Origin: an uncultured Oscillospiraceae bacterium
Lineage (GTDB): Bacteria > Bacillota > Clostridia > Oscillospirales > Acutalibacteraceae
Length of the DNA stretch: 52,360 nucleotides
Reading direction: 5' to 3'
Assembly (NCBI GenBank): GCA_900539425.1
Contig: UQBX01000015.1
Location: 1 to 52,360 of the forward strand
Shown here one piece after another: positions 26,051 to 34,547 of this stretch (its first letter is position 1; every line of letters starts with the position of its first letter). Under the pieces are notes generated by a model. It made no database searches. It saw only the letters and a program-made list of their open reading frames with translations, and was not told the DNA's origin. A program made the position numbers and the translations under genes.

Positions 26051-26960
26051 TTATCTCACTGCCTTCCCTGTTAAGATACCTGCTCATTGAAATCAACGCG
26101 CCGCCGACACCGGTTACGATACCTATTGCAACGAAAATGCCTAGCATCGGAAGTGCGAAATCCGCAAAGTTGAGCGCATCGAGCTGAAGAGAGGTGAGGA
26201 GATCGCTGAACTGGTTAATAGCGAATTCATAGAACGCCCATACAAGCCCCAGCGATATAACACCGGAAATTATACCGAGTATCATACCCTCTACAACAAA
26301 CGGCAGCCTTACAAAACTGTTTGTAGCGCCAACAGACTTCATAATGCTGATTTCAAGTCTTCTTGAATATACGGTTAGTTTGATCGTGTTTGAAATAATG
26401 AATACACTTATTGCAAGAAGAACCGCTACGATTACTATTGAGATAACCTCAACACCGTGACGAATTGTAACAAGTTTTTCAGCCAGATCCTTATTTTCTC
26501 TTATTGTGTCTATATGATCAAGCTTTTCTATTTGGTTTACAGTCTGGTCAAAATAAGTAAGATCATCTACTGTAACCTTATACGCGTCCGGAAGCGGAAT
26601 ATCAGAGCTTATCTCCGTAAAGAATTTTGCCTGAGCCTCTTCCATTGTGGCAAGCTGCTCTGCCCATGCGTCCTCTTTGGGAACAAATTCAACTTCCTTA
26701 ACATTATCTATACCCTTGAGAGTATTGCCCATAGCTGTGATATCAGCATCTGCCGTATCATCTTTAATATAAACCATAACAACATTTTCTTCTTCGATTC
26801 TGCCGAGAAGAGATTCAATGTTGAGGAATATCATTGACGCACAGCCTATAAGAACAAGGCAGCTCATAAGAACACAGATAGACGCAATACTCATCATTCT
26901 GTTTGACCATGTATTTCTAAAACCCTCTTTAAAGAGGTATCTGAAGCTTGAGCCGGTCAT
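26040..26960 (-). CDS. ftsX: Cell division protein FtsX
   Basis: The 306-residue membrane protein is the transmembrane half of FtsEX. It has a first helix at about 22-45, a large extracellular domain (about 50-165, with VKEVEFVPKEDAW typical of FtsX), and three more helices near 168-190, 222-245 and 265-290 with the FVRLPFVVEGMI region between them. The extracellular domain is the docking site for coiled-coil hydrolases in studied species. Its ATG overlaps the ftsE stop (TAATG), and its 3' end overlaps the first M23 gene, so all three are tightly coupled. Confidence 0.96.
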   Translation of the reverse strand: MTGSSFRYLFKEGFRNTWSNRMMSIASICVLMSCLVLIGCASMIFLNIESLLGRIEEENVVMVYIKDDTADADITAMGNTLKGIDNVKEVEFVPKEDAWAEQLATMEEAQAKFFTEISSDIPLPDAYKVTVDDLTYFDQTVNQIEKLDHIDTIRENKDLAEKLVTIRHGVEVISIVIVAVLLAISVFIISNTIKLTVYSRRLEISIMKSVGATNSFVRLPFVVEGMILGIISGVISLGLVWAFYEFAINQFSDLLTSLQLDALNFADFALPMLGIFVAIGIVTGVGGALISMSRYLNREGSEISAI

Positions 26961-27793
26961 TATTCCTCACCTCCGTCTTTTGCATCTTCATTTTCGGCGG
27001 GAGAAGAACCGTCGTCAATAGTTTCAAAAATATCTTCAATCTCACTTCCGAGTTTAACATCCTCGTTGAAGAAATACATATCAGTTGATTTCTCGGGATG
27101 AGCCGATTCAAACTGAGCATGAGTTGGATCCGGAGTATCGGAAACCACTTCGCCGTTTTTAATAACGATTACACGGCGAGGAAACGCTTTTACAAGCGTA
27201 TGCTCGTGCGTAACCATAATTACGGTAGTGCCGTTATTATTTATCTTAGTGAGCATCTCAACAATCTCATGGCTCATTTCCGGGTCTACGTTACCTGTAG
27301 GCTCGTCCGCAATTATAAGTTTTGGATTGTTTACAAGTGCTCTTGCCAAAGAAACACGCTGCTGTTCACCGCCTGAAAGCTCATTCGGCATTGAACGCGC
27401 CTTGTGTGAAAGACCTACAAGCTGAAGAATATACGGAACTCTTTTTCTGATTTCTTTTTCCTTGGCGCCGATAACACGCATTGCGAAAGCAACATTATCA
27501 TAAACGCTCATCTTAGGAATAAGCCTGAAATCCTGGAAAACGATGCCCATTGTTCTTCTGTAATAAGGCACCTGCTTTTTTTTGAGTGTATCGGAGCGGT
27601 AATCGCCTACGATAACAACGCCGTCGGTGGGTTTTTCCTCATGCATGATAAGTTTGAGGAAAGTACTTTTACCTGCGCCAGACGCGCCTACAACGAAAAC
27701 GAATTCGCCGTCTTCGATTTTTATATTAACATTATTGAGTGCCTTGGTGCCGTTACTGCCGTACACCTTGGTTACATCACGAAATTCAATCAC
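26960..27793 (-). CDS. ftsE: Cell division ATP-binding protein FtsE
   Basis: The 277-residue ABC ATPase powers FtsX. Walker A GASGAGKST is at 36-44, signature LSGGEQQR near 140, Walker B LIIADEPTGNVD near 160-170 and the H-loop VTHEH near 195. Usual FtsE ends about residue 228; here about 50 more residues follow, rich in Asp and Glu (FNEDVKLGSEIEDIFE and a final DAKDGGEE), an acidic C-terminal extension absent from the standard form. The start is GTG with GAGGG upstream. It is the first gene of the ftsEX-hydrolase cluster and has its own promoter about 55 bases ahead. Confidence 0.95.
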   Translation of the reverse strand: MIEFRDVTKVYGSNGTKALNNVNIKIEDGEFVFVVGASGAGKSTFLKLIMHEEKPTDGVVIVGDYRSDTLKKKQVPYYRRTMGIVFQDFRLIPKMSVYDNVAFAMRVIGAKEKEIRKRVPYILQLVGLSHKARSMPNELSGGEQQRVSLARALVNNPKLIIADEPTGNVDPEMSHEIVEMLTKINNNGTTVIMVTHEHTLVKAFPRRVIVIKNGEVVSDTPDPTHAQFESAHPEKSTDMYFFNEDVKLGSEIEDIFETIDDGSSPAENEDAKDGGEE

Positions 27794-27855
27794 TTTTAAT
27801 TTCCCTCTTTAATTTATTGAAACATATTTAAATCTTTAAACTCTGCCACCTATAT

Positions 27856-27884
27856 ATAATAAAGCAATTCACCTAATAAATCAA
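27856..27884 (-). promoter_or_regulatory. Promoter of the ftsEX cluster
   Basis: Minus strand TTGATT (27879-27884), 17-base spacer, TATTAT (27856-27861). I see no other recognisable element in the roughly 110 bases between it and the regulator's terminator. Confidence 0.7.
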
Positions 27885-27998
27885 GGATAAAATGTTTCTA
27901 TTTTGTAAATTATGTAATGAATTTGTAATAAGCGGGACAATAGGGGTGTTTTTGTAAAAGTTTGCTGTTTTTTGCATAGCTTTTTTATAATCAGAAAC

Positions 27999-28036
27999 AA
28001 AAAAATCGGCAACACAAAAAGTATTGCCGAAAAATT
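27999..28036 (-). terminator. Terminator after the CdaR/PucR-type regulator
   Basis: On the minus strand TCGGCAAT...GTTGCCGA forms a 7-8 bp stem around a 9-base loop, followed by a seven-T run. Confidence 0.88.
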
Positions 28037-28042
28037 TCTGAT

Positions 28043-29128
28043 TTAATACTTTACCGGGCTTGATTCAAGATATTTATTAACCATAAGGGCTACCTTGAAC
28101 ACGATAGCGTCATCAAATTCTCTTAAATCAAGGCCTGTTATCTTTTTAATTTTTTCAAGTCTGTAAACAAGCGTATTTCTGTGAACAAACAGTTTTCGGC
28201 TTGTCTCAGATACATTAAGGTTATTCTCAAAGAATTTCTGAATAGTAAACAAAGTTTCCTGATCAAGTGAATCAATTGAGCCTGACTTGAAAACTTCTTT
28301 AAGATACATTTCGCACAGAGTTGTGGGAAGCTGATAAATAAGGCGAGCGATACCCAGATTTTCATAGCTTGCTATAGGCTGTTCGGTATCAAATACTTTA
28401 CCGACCTCAAGAGATACCTGTGCTTCCTTAAATGAGCGCGCAAGATCTTTTACACCTGTTACGCAAGTGCCTATACCTACAACAGCTGTGCAGAAAAATT
28501 CAGTTGACAGCGTATCGCAGATAGAGCGAGCAAGCTTTTCAAGGTCTTTCATCTCAACATTGGGACGTACTTCCTTTACAAGCGCAATATCTGTTTCATT
28601 TACGTTTATAACAAAATCCTTTGCCTTATCAGGGAAAAAGTTCTGAATAACATCAAAAACGGAAACATCTGTTTTCTGCGGAACCCTGATTATAAAAACA
28701 ACTCTTGTGGCGTCATTATTGAAATGCAGTTCACGGCTTTTTATATATATATCGCCAGGAAGAATATTATCTAATATAACATTTTTAACGAAATTTGACC
28801 TGTCAAATTTTTCGTCATTTGTCTGCTTTATCTGATTAAATGCAATAGAAATTATATCCGCGTAGTGCTTGCTTAAATCATCCGTATTATCAACAAAAAC
28901 CGCGTATTCCGGATGCACCGAATTTCCGAAAGCTTTGTAGGTGCAGCCGTCCACACAAGTCTGAAGACCTGCGAATACACCGGCGGAAACAACACCTTTT
29001 CTGATTTCACCTATCTGGCCGAGCTCTGAGCAGGCAATAACTGTGCCGCTTTCATCAACTACGCCCAAATCGCGGTCCATTGTATCCCTCATCTGATTTA
29101 CAAGGCCCTGAAATAATCTGTTAGGCAA
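28043..29128 (-). CDS. CdaR/PucR-type transcriptional regulator
   Basis: The 361-residue protein ends in a PucR-type helix-turn-helix (about 300-350: NLNVSETSRKLFVHRNTLVY), the hallmark of sugar-diacid regulator CdaR and purine regulator PucR. The N-terminal third (about 1-130) resembles the putative sugar-diacid recognition domain (LGVVDESGTVIACSE), and the middle is a GGDEF-like non-catalytic domain. It would be a cytoplasmic one-component regulator; the inducer is not evident. The start is TTG with AAGGAGGAG seven bases upstream. It has its own promoter and terminator. No diacid catabolic genes are adjacent, so its target is unknown; ftsE lies downstream on the same strand beyond a terminator. 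Confidence 0.88.
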   Translation of the reverse strand: MPNRLFQGLVNQMRDTMDRDLGVVDESGTVIACSELGQIGEIRKGVVSAGVFAGLQTCVDGCTYKAFGNSVHPEYAVFVDNTDDLSKHYADIISIAFNQIKQTNDEKFDRSNFVKNVILDNILPGDIYIKSRELHFNNDATRVVFIIRVPQKTDVSVFDVIQNFFPDKAKDFVINVNETDIALVKEVRPNVEMKDLEKLARSICDTLSTEFFCTAVVGIGTCVTGVKDLARSFKEAQVSLEVGKVFDTEQPIASYENLGIARLIYQLPTTLCEMYLKEVFKSGSIDSLDQETLFTIQKFFENNLNVSETSRKLFVHRNTLVYRLEKIKKITGLDLREFDDAIVFKVALMVNKYLESSPVKY

Positions 29129-29196
29129 AATAACTCCTCCTTAATAAAAAAGCCGCTTGAAATTATGCACAAAAGCAACTGCGTTATCTTGTTCAT

Positions 29197-29225
29197 ATTA
29201 TACAAGGACGTTCAACATTTTGCAA
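29197..29225 (-). promoter_or_regulatory. Promoter of the CdaR/PucR-type regulator
   Basis: Minus strand TTGCAA (29220-29225), 17-base spacer, TATAAT (29197-29202). The leader is about 60 bases. Confidence 0.8.
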
Positions 29226-29315
29226 GCTTTTTGCCAAAATTTTTATGCTTTTTTGTTAAACTTGCATAAACTCATTTTCAGAGGCGTTGAAAACCACAAT
29301 ATATAGTGTTTTTCA

Positions 29316-30047
29316 TCATTTAATGTCCATAGAATCAGCAGAAGTTATTAGAGAGAGTTCTTTTTCATCTATAAATCTTGCTTCCCCCGGAGCAAGATTT
29401 TTGTCAAGCTCAAGACCGCCCATAGCAACTCGTCTGAGTTCAAGCACAGTTATGGAATGTTTTTTAAACATTCTTTTTATCTGATGGTACATACCCTGCC
29501 TGAGAATTATTTTTGCCTGTTTATTGTCAGCGCTGAGGCTTTCAAGAAAAGCGGGCATGCATTTCTCGCCGCTGAGCTCCATACCGTTTTCAAAATCCGC
29601 CTTTACAGCGCTGTTAAACGGCTTGTCCAGCACTGCGGTATACGTTTTGGGAATATGATTTTTAGGGCTCAAAATGTCATGTGCAAATTCGCCGTCATCA
29701 GTTATGAGCACGAAGCCGGTAGTATCCTTGTCCAATCTGCCGGCAGGGAAAAGATTTTTCCGTTTCATCTCCGGCGGCAGAATATCCACTACGGTTTTCT
29801 CGCCTGTTTTATGCCCGTCTGACGATGATATAACGCCCTTAGGCTTATTCATCATTATATACACATGTTTATTATATGAAACATCTGTGCCGTTAGCCGA
29901 AACAAGATCTTTCAACGGGTCTATCTTCATATCCGCTGTTTTGGCGGGAAAAGAATTCACGGTTACGCCGCCCGATCTTATCACGGCTTTTGCCTGAGTG
30001 CGGGTAATATTCAGTTCACGTGATAAAAACTTATCCAGTCTTTCCAT
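29316..30047 (-). CDS. 16S/23S rRNA pseudouridine synthase, RsuA/RluB family
   Basis: The 243-residue enzyme has an N-terminal S4 RNA-binding domain (about 1-60, RLDKFLSRELNITRTQAK) and a catalytic domain with GRLDKDTTG, Asp106 being the nucleophile, and GMYHQIKRMF. It isomerises a uridine in ribosomal RNA. The length and MNKPKGVISS motif fit RsuA (16S position 516) better than RluB, but separating them by eye is unreliable, so I give no symbol. It is the last gene of the FHA-ftsW-PBP-hflX operon, three bases after DUF4830. Confidence 0.93.
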   Translation of the reverse strand: MERLDKFLSRELNITRTQAKAVIRSGGVTVNSFPAKTADMKIDPLKDLVSANGTDVSYNKHVYIMMNKPKGVISSSDGHKTGEKTVVDILPPEMKRKNLFPAGRLDKDTTGFVLITDDGEFAHDILSPKNHIPKTYTAVLDKPFNSAVKADFENGMELSGEKCMPAFLESLSADNKQAKIILRQGMYHQIKRMFKKHSITVLELRRVAMGGLELDKNLAPGEARFIDEKELSLITSADSMDIK

Positions 30048-30050
30048 TAT

Positions 30051-30521
30051 TTATTCCTTCTGGAGCGCCTCTATAAAGCCGTCTGAAACGGATGTTGAGC
30101 ACACATCGCCGCCTATAAGAACTCCGCCGTACACAAGCAGATTGGCGTAAACGCAGTCCCTGTTTTCATAGCCGGCATAATTGGTTATGTTATAAGTATA
30201 TACGGTTACGGTCTGCCCCTTGTATTTTTCCAGATCAAAGCCCTGTGTCTTTTGTATCTCATTGTAATCCGTATATGTATCGTTGAATTCCTGCGGTATC
30301 TGTACTTCTTTTTCCTCGCACGGTGTGTTGAATTCCCATCCGAGTGAAGTAAGATACTCTTCTCTTTGCGCGTCAGTTTCAAGCGAAACGTCGTTTGCTG
30401 CCGGTCTGCTTAAAGCCGCGTGATTTGAAAAGAAAGTTATTGCAATAACGATAATGCCCGCCGCTATAAGAATAAGGCCGAATATCGTTTTCGGCTTGAG
30501 CCTGAGCGTAAACATTTTCAT
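30051..30521 (-). CDS. DUF4830 membrane-anchored protein
   Basis: This 156-residue protein has an N-terminal transmembrane helix (about 11-32) and an extracytoplasmic domain with the DUF4830 pattern: YLTSLGWEFNTPCEEKEV, IPQEFNDTYTDYNEIQK and QGFDLEKYKGQ followed by YTYNITNYAGY. The family is found in Clostridia and has no known function. GAGGTGG precedes the ATG. Its place between hflX and a pseudouridine synthase in a cell-wall-led operon says little about its role; the two cysteines after the transmembrane segment might form a disulfide. Confidence 0.75.
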   Translation of the reverse strand: MKMFTLRLKPKTIFGLILIAAGIIVIAITFFSNHAALSRPAANDVSLETDAQREEYLTSLGWEFNTPCEEKEVQIPQEFNDTYTDYNEIQKTQGFDLEKYKGQTVTVYTYNITNYAGYENRDCVYANLLVYGGVLIGGDVCSTSVSDGFIEALQKE

Positions 30522-30573
30522 AAAACCACCTCATAATGATTTTATGAAACGGCGGAATAAAATATAATCAGGA

Positions 30574-31827
30574 TTACAAAATATATTCACTTATTTTATC
30601 AAGATATGAAACATCGGCAAAAGCATCTATTTCGGTTCCCTCGTCCGTATATTTTTCAGAAATCACTTCGCCGTATTTTCTTATCTGGCCAAGTATCTCT
30701 CCGTGTGAAAACGGAATAAGCAGTGTTACCCTGCGCCTTGATGCGGGAAGCGCCTTTGAAACGGCGTCAAGCAGTTCATCCATACCATAGCCTGTTTTTG
30801 CGCTTATTCTGACACTTGAGCCAATAACGGGGTAATCGAGCATTTCGGGGGCAAGATCACATTTATTAAGAACATTTATTACGGGTTTGCCGTCACAGCC
30901 GAGTGATGACAGAAGGTCATTAGTCACTTTTATATGCTCTGCGCACTCGGGACTTGAAGCATCGCACACATTGAGTATTACATCTGCCCACAATGCTTCC
31001 TCAAGCGTTGAGCGGAAAGCATCAACAAGTTGGTGCGGCAGGCGGCGCACAAGGCCTACCGTATCAACAAGCATTATATGCCTGCCGTCAGGCAGAGCAA
31101 GCCTTCTTGCAGTGGGATCAAGCGTTGCAAAAAGCTTGTCCTCAGCAAGTACGCCGGCATTTGTAAGTCTGTTCATTAAAGTTGATTTGCCTGCATTTGT
31201 GTAGCCTACTATAACGGCTGAAAGCACCGAATTCTTCTGTCTGCGAGTATGAGTGGCAAGACGGCGCTTTCTTATTTTTTCAAGGCTGTCATTCAGGTGT
31301 TCTATTCTGCGCCTTATATGCCGTTTATCCGTTTCAAGCTTTGTTTCACCGGGGCCTCTTGTGCCTATACCTCCGCCGAGTCTGGAAAGGCTTTTTCCCT
31401 GCCCCGAAAGCCGCGGCAGGAGATATTTGAGCTGAGCGAGTTCTACCTGTATCTTGCCCTCAGCACTTCTTGCGCGGGCGGCAAAAATATCAAGTATCAG
31501 CGCAGTTCTGTCAACAGTGCGCACACCGCATGCATCCTCAATATTTCTGACCTGAACAGGAGAAAGTTCGCCGTCCGCAATAACGATATCCACATCATTT
31601 GAATTGCAGAAATCAACGAGTTCGGCAAGTCTGCCCGGCCCGATATAGGACGAGGGAGACGGCGCTTCACGCCGCTGAATAATTGCGGCGAGCACCTCAG
31701 CGCCCGCCGTTTTTGCAAGTTCCTCAAGTTCTTTTACTGACGCCTCAGCGTCAAAATCACCTGTATCAACACAGATGAGCACCGCTTTTTCGGGGGTGCT
31801 GTCCGTTTGTATTTCAGTATACTCCAA
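30574..31827 (-). CDS. hflX: Ribosome-associated GTPase HflX
   Basis: The 417-residue GTPase splits stalled ribosomes under stress in characterised bacteria. The N-terminal HflX domain (about 1-200) has YIGPGRLAEL and the linker motif RLGGGIGTRGPGE; the G domain has P-loop GYTNAGKST at 208-216, DTVG as G3 and NKCD as G4. The start is TTG, with GAGGAA about ten bases upstream; no suitable ATG is close. It follows the PBP gene by 16 bases and precedes DUF4830 by 52 bases. Confidence 0.95.
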   Translation of the reverse strand: MEYTEIQTDSTPEKAVLICVDTGDFDAEASVKELEELAKTAGAEVLAAIIQRREAPSPSSYIGPGRLAELVDFCNSNDVDIVIADGELSPVQVRNIEDACGVRTVDRTALILDIFAARARSAEGKIQVELAQLKYLLPRLSGQGKSLSRLGGGIGTRGPGETKLETDKRHIRRRIEHLNDSLEKIRKRRLATHTRRQKNSVLSAVIVGYTNAGKSTLMNRLTNAGVLAEDKLFATLDPTARRLALPDGRHIMLVDTVGLVRRLPHQLVDAFRSTLEEALWADVILNVCDASSPECAEHIKVTNDLLSSLGCDGKPVINVLNKCDLAPEMLDYPVIGSSVRISAKTGYGMDELLDAVSKALPASRRRVTLLIPFSHGEILGQIRKYGEVISEKYTDEGTEIDAFADVSYLDKISEYIL

Positions 31828-31843
31828 AATATCTGTTCCTCAA

Positions 31844-33247
31844 TCAATCGCTTTCGCTGTCAATTATGGCGTTGAGCACTTTTTTAGCCATTGGGCCTGC
31901 CGTCTGTGAACCGGAATTACCGCGCTCAGCTACAACTACAAACGCATAGGGATGCTCTTCGTCATCCATAAATCCAACAAACCATGCGGTATTGTGCTCA
32001 TCAACATCATCTATCTGTGCAGTACCTGACTTGGCACAGAGATTAAGTCCCTTATACTTGCTTTCGCCGTACTGTACCTTTACATTGTTTCTCATAAGGC
32101 TCTTCATCTGAGAAGCTATATCCGAACTGAGCACCTGTGTTTCGGTGCTTGTGTATCCGATATCCACAATATCCCCTGAAGAATTTTCAAATCTGTCTAC
32201 AATATTAAAAGAAACGGCTTTTCCGTCATTTGCTATTGCGCACATAAGGCGAAGCATGGCGGCGGGAGTAACAAGCGTATCGCCCTGTCCAATTCCCGTC
32301 CAGCCCGTATAAGCGTCTGCATCGCCGGCTTCAAGGAAAAATCTGCTTTCTGAAGAAGTAATTGTTCCGCTTACCGTTACAGCCTGAGTAAGCCCGAGAG
32401 AATCAACAGTTTCTGCAAGCTTTTCAGGACCGAGTTCAATAGCTATTTTACCGAATGTGATATTGCAGCTTTTTGCGAACGCCGTTTCAAAATCAATAGT
32501 GCCGTGGCGCGCGTTGCAGATTATATTATCCTCTTCAATTCCGTCAACATCATACACTTTACTGCACTGCCATGTTCTGTCATAAATATCGTCGCCCATA
32601 TTCTGAAGAGCGCTTATTGCGGTAACTACTTTGAAAGTTGAACCAGGTGTATAAAGACCTGTAAGAAATCTGTTTATATAAACGCCCTCATATTCACTTG
32701 AGGTATCTATATCAGAGGGAACATCGTTTACATCATAAGTGGGATTTGAAACCATACAGATTATATCGCCCGTTTTGTAATTCACAACGCCGATAGTGCC
32801 TTTATAATCTCCGAGAGCATCAAGAGCCACTTTGTTTATCTCGCTATCTATAGTTAGAACAAGGTCATTGCCGCCGGAATTTTTTTTGATATTATAAACA
32901 CCGTCAACAACATTATACCCAACAAGCTGGGATTCAAACTGAGTCTGAACGCCTGTTGAAATAAATCCCCTTGTATCGCCTACAACATGCAGAGTTGCAA
33001 GGCGTGTTTCTTTATCATCGCTGTAAACCCTTTTGCCGTCCTCGGATTCTGAGAGCACAACGCCGTTTTTATCCTTCACAGCGCCTGCCGCTATTAGCTG
33101 GCCGTCACTGTAAACATGGCGGTTATAATTTTTCATTACCCATTCCGAGCCTTCGGTCACAAGACTGAAAGTAAGAAAAGCTATGCCGCATATAAAAAGG
33201 GCACATAATATCCAGAGGAAAATTCCCCTTTTTGTAATCATTTTCAT
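31844..33247 (-). CDS. Class B penicillin-binding protein (PbpA-like transpeptidase)
   Basis: The 467-residue protein has one N-terminal transmembrane helix (about 8-30), a short non-catalytic domain and a transpeptidase domain. The catalytic motifs are STFK (Ser203, Lys206), SCN near 262-264 and KSGTA near 411. It cross-links peptidoglycan and is the target of beta-lactams. It is shorter than typical PBP2/FtsI and resembles the PbpA/SpoVD-like forms paired with an FtsW-type polymerase. Its ATG overlaps the FtsW-like gene's stop (ATGA), so the polymerase and transpeptidase are made together. Confidence 0.94.
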   Translation of the reverse strand: MKMITKRGIFLWILCALFICGIAFLTFSLVTEGSEWVMKNYNRHVYSDGQLIAAGAVKDKNGVVLSESEDGKRVYSDDKETRLATLHVVGDTRGFISTGVQTQFESQLVGYNVVDGVYNIKKNSGGNDLVLTIDSEINKVALDALGDYKGTIGVVNYKTGDIICMVSNPTYDVNDVPSDIDTSSEYEGVYINRFLTGLYTPGSTFKVVTAISALQNMGDDIYDRTWQCSKVYDVDGIEEDNIICNARHGTIDFETAFAKSCNITFGKIAIELGPEKLAETVDSLGLTQAVTVSGTITSSESRFFLEAGDADAYTGWTGIGQGDTLVTPAAMLRLMCAIANDGKAVSFNIVDRFENSSGDIVDIGYTSTETQVLSSDIASQMKSLMRNNVKVQYGESKYKGLNLCAKSGTAQIDDVDEHNTAWFVGFMDDEEHPYAFVVVAERGNSGSQTAGPMAKKVLNAIIDSESD

Positions 33248-34536
33248 TTCTTCTTTGCGCCTCCCAGATAATTATAGGTACGCACATCAGATGCCTTGAT
33301 ATAAGCAAGAAGTGCCCAGCAGCTTATCATGGATGAGCCGCCCTGGCTTACAAAAGGAAGCGTAACGCCGGTGAGCGGCAGTACATCGGTTATGCCGAAA
33401 ATATTAAGAGCTGTCTGGAAAAGCATAAGACCTGCTGCCGCAACAGCCGCTATTGAATAAAATGTTGAACGGGCGGCTATTGAGTTTACAAGAGCGGATA
33501 CGGCAATGGCAACAAAAGCTAATACAAGTATTATACCGAAAACATATCCCCACTCTTCACAGATAACTCCGAAGATAAGGTCTGTGGTGGACGCATACAC
33601 TGTACGTGTATATCCGTTTCCGATACCAAGTCCGAAAAGTCCGCCTGAAGCAAGGCCCACAAGTGTTCTTGTCTGCTGGTAACCGCTTGAATTATAGTAA
33701 TCCGCTTCCCACACATGCCGGTAAACGGAAAACCGCGCCATAACATATGAACGGTATTTCAGCACAATACCTGCTCCGAGCACAGCGGAAGCTATTGCAA
33801 GGATTATTGTTTTTATATCGCCCGATGTCATAAAGGCAATAATAAGGAATGTTACAAAGAATATCAGCGCTGTGCCGAAATCCTTAATAAGTATCAGCGA
33901 ACCTACGCACGCAACAGAAAAGCCGATAAAAGCAAAAATATTTTTGCTTGTCTGTATCTTTTCAAGGGTTGCGGCGCCTACGAATATAAATGCCACTTTA
34001 ACAAATTCAGACGGCTGAAGCATTATACCGGAGCTTTCTCCGCCTATTCTTATCCAGTTTCTGGCTCCGTTTGTGGTTTCCGCTATTATCAGATTGACAA
34101 GCAGAAGAAGCAATGCCGCTATTGCAACGGGCAGTCTGAGTTTCATACACAGATCCACATTGCCGAGCAGGAACACCATCACGATGTAAACTATTACGCC
34201 GGCAACTATCATAAGGCACTGTTTGAGCGCCGCAGACGGACTTACAGACGCTATAACCGAAATGCCTGTTGCGCATAGGAAGAACGCTATCATTTCAAGT
34301 TCAAAATTGCGTCGGTGCATTGCAGTGTAAAAAACTATAAGATAAACCCATTCAACAACAATGAGTATGCCCATTGCGGCAAGCGCCTGAAAGCTTATTG
34401 CATCCTCCGCGGCGTAGGCGGACATAAATGCGGTTATAACCTCAAAAAGTGTAAGAAAAGCCATCAGGGCAAAATTATTTATAGGTTTTATTTTAGGCAG
34501 CTTTTTCTTTTTTACTGCCTTTTTTTCTTTTCCCAT
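33244..34536 (-). CDS. SEDS peptidoglycan polymerase, FtsW/RodA/SpoVE family
   Basis: The 430-residue polytopic protein has about ten to twelve transmembrane helices and the SEDS motifs: NGARNWI, LQPSEFVKV, LILIKDFGTALIFF, and near the C-terminus LTGVTLPFVSQGGSSM. It polymerises lipid II glycan strands together with its cognate class B PBP, encoded next. A GTG at 34551 would overlap the FHA stop as GTGA but lacks a nearby Shine-Dalgarno; the ATG at 34536 has GAGG nine bases upstream. The basic N-terminus (KKKLPKIK) is unusually long. Whether it serves division, elongation or sporulation cannot be decided from sequence. Confidence 0.94.
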   Translation of the reverse strand: MGKEKKAVKKKKLPKIKPINNFALMAFLTLFEVITAFMSAYAAEDAISFQALAAMGILIVVEWVYLIVFYTAMHRRNFELEMIAFFLCATGISVIASVSPSAALKQCLMIVAGVIVYIVMVFLLGNVDLCMKLRLPVAIAALLLLLVNLIIAETTNGARNWIRIGGESSGIMLQPSEFVKVAFIFVGAATLEKIQTSKNIFAFIGFSVACVGSLILIKDFGTALIFFVTFLIIAFMTSGDIKTIILAIASAVLGAGIVLKYRSYVMARFSVYRHVWEADYYNSSGYQQTRTLVGLASGGLFGLGIGNGYTRTVYASTTDLIFGVICEEWGYVFGIILVLAFVAIAVSALVNSIAARSTFYSIAAVAAAGLMLFQTALNIFGITDVLPLTGVTLPFVSQGGSSMISCWALLAYIKASDVRTYNYLGGAKKK

Positions 34537-34547
34537 CGGACTTCGCC

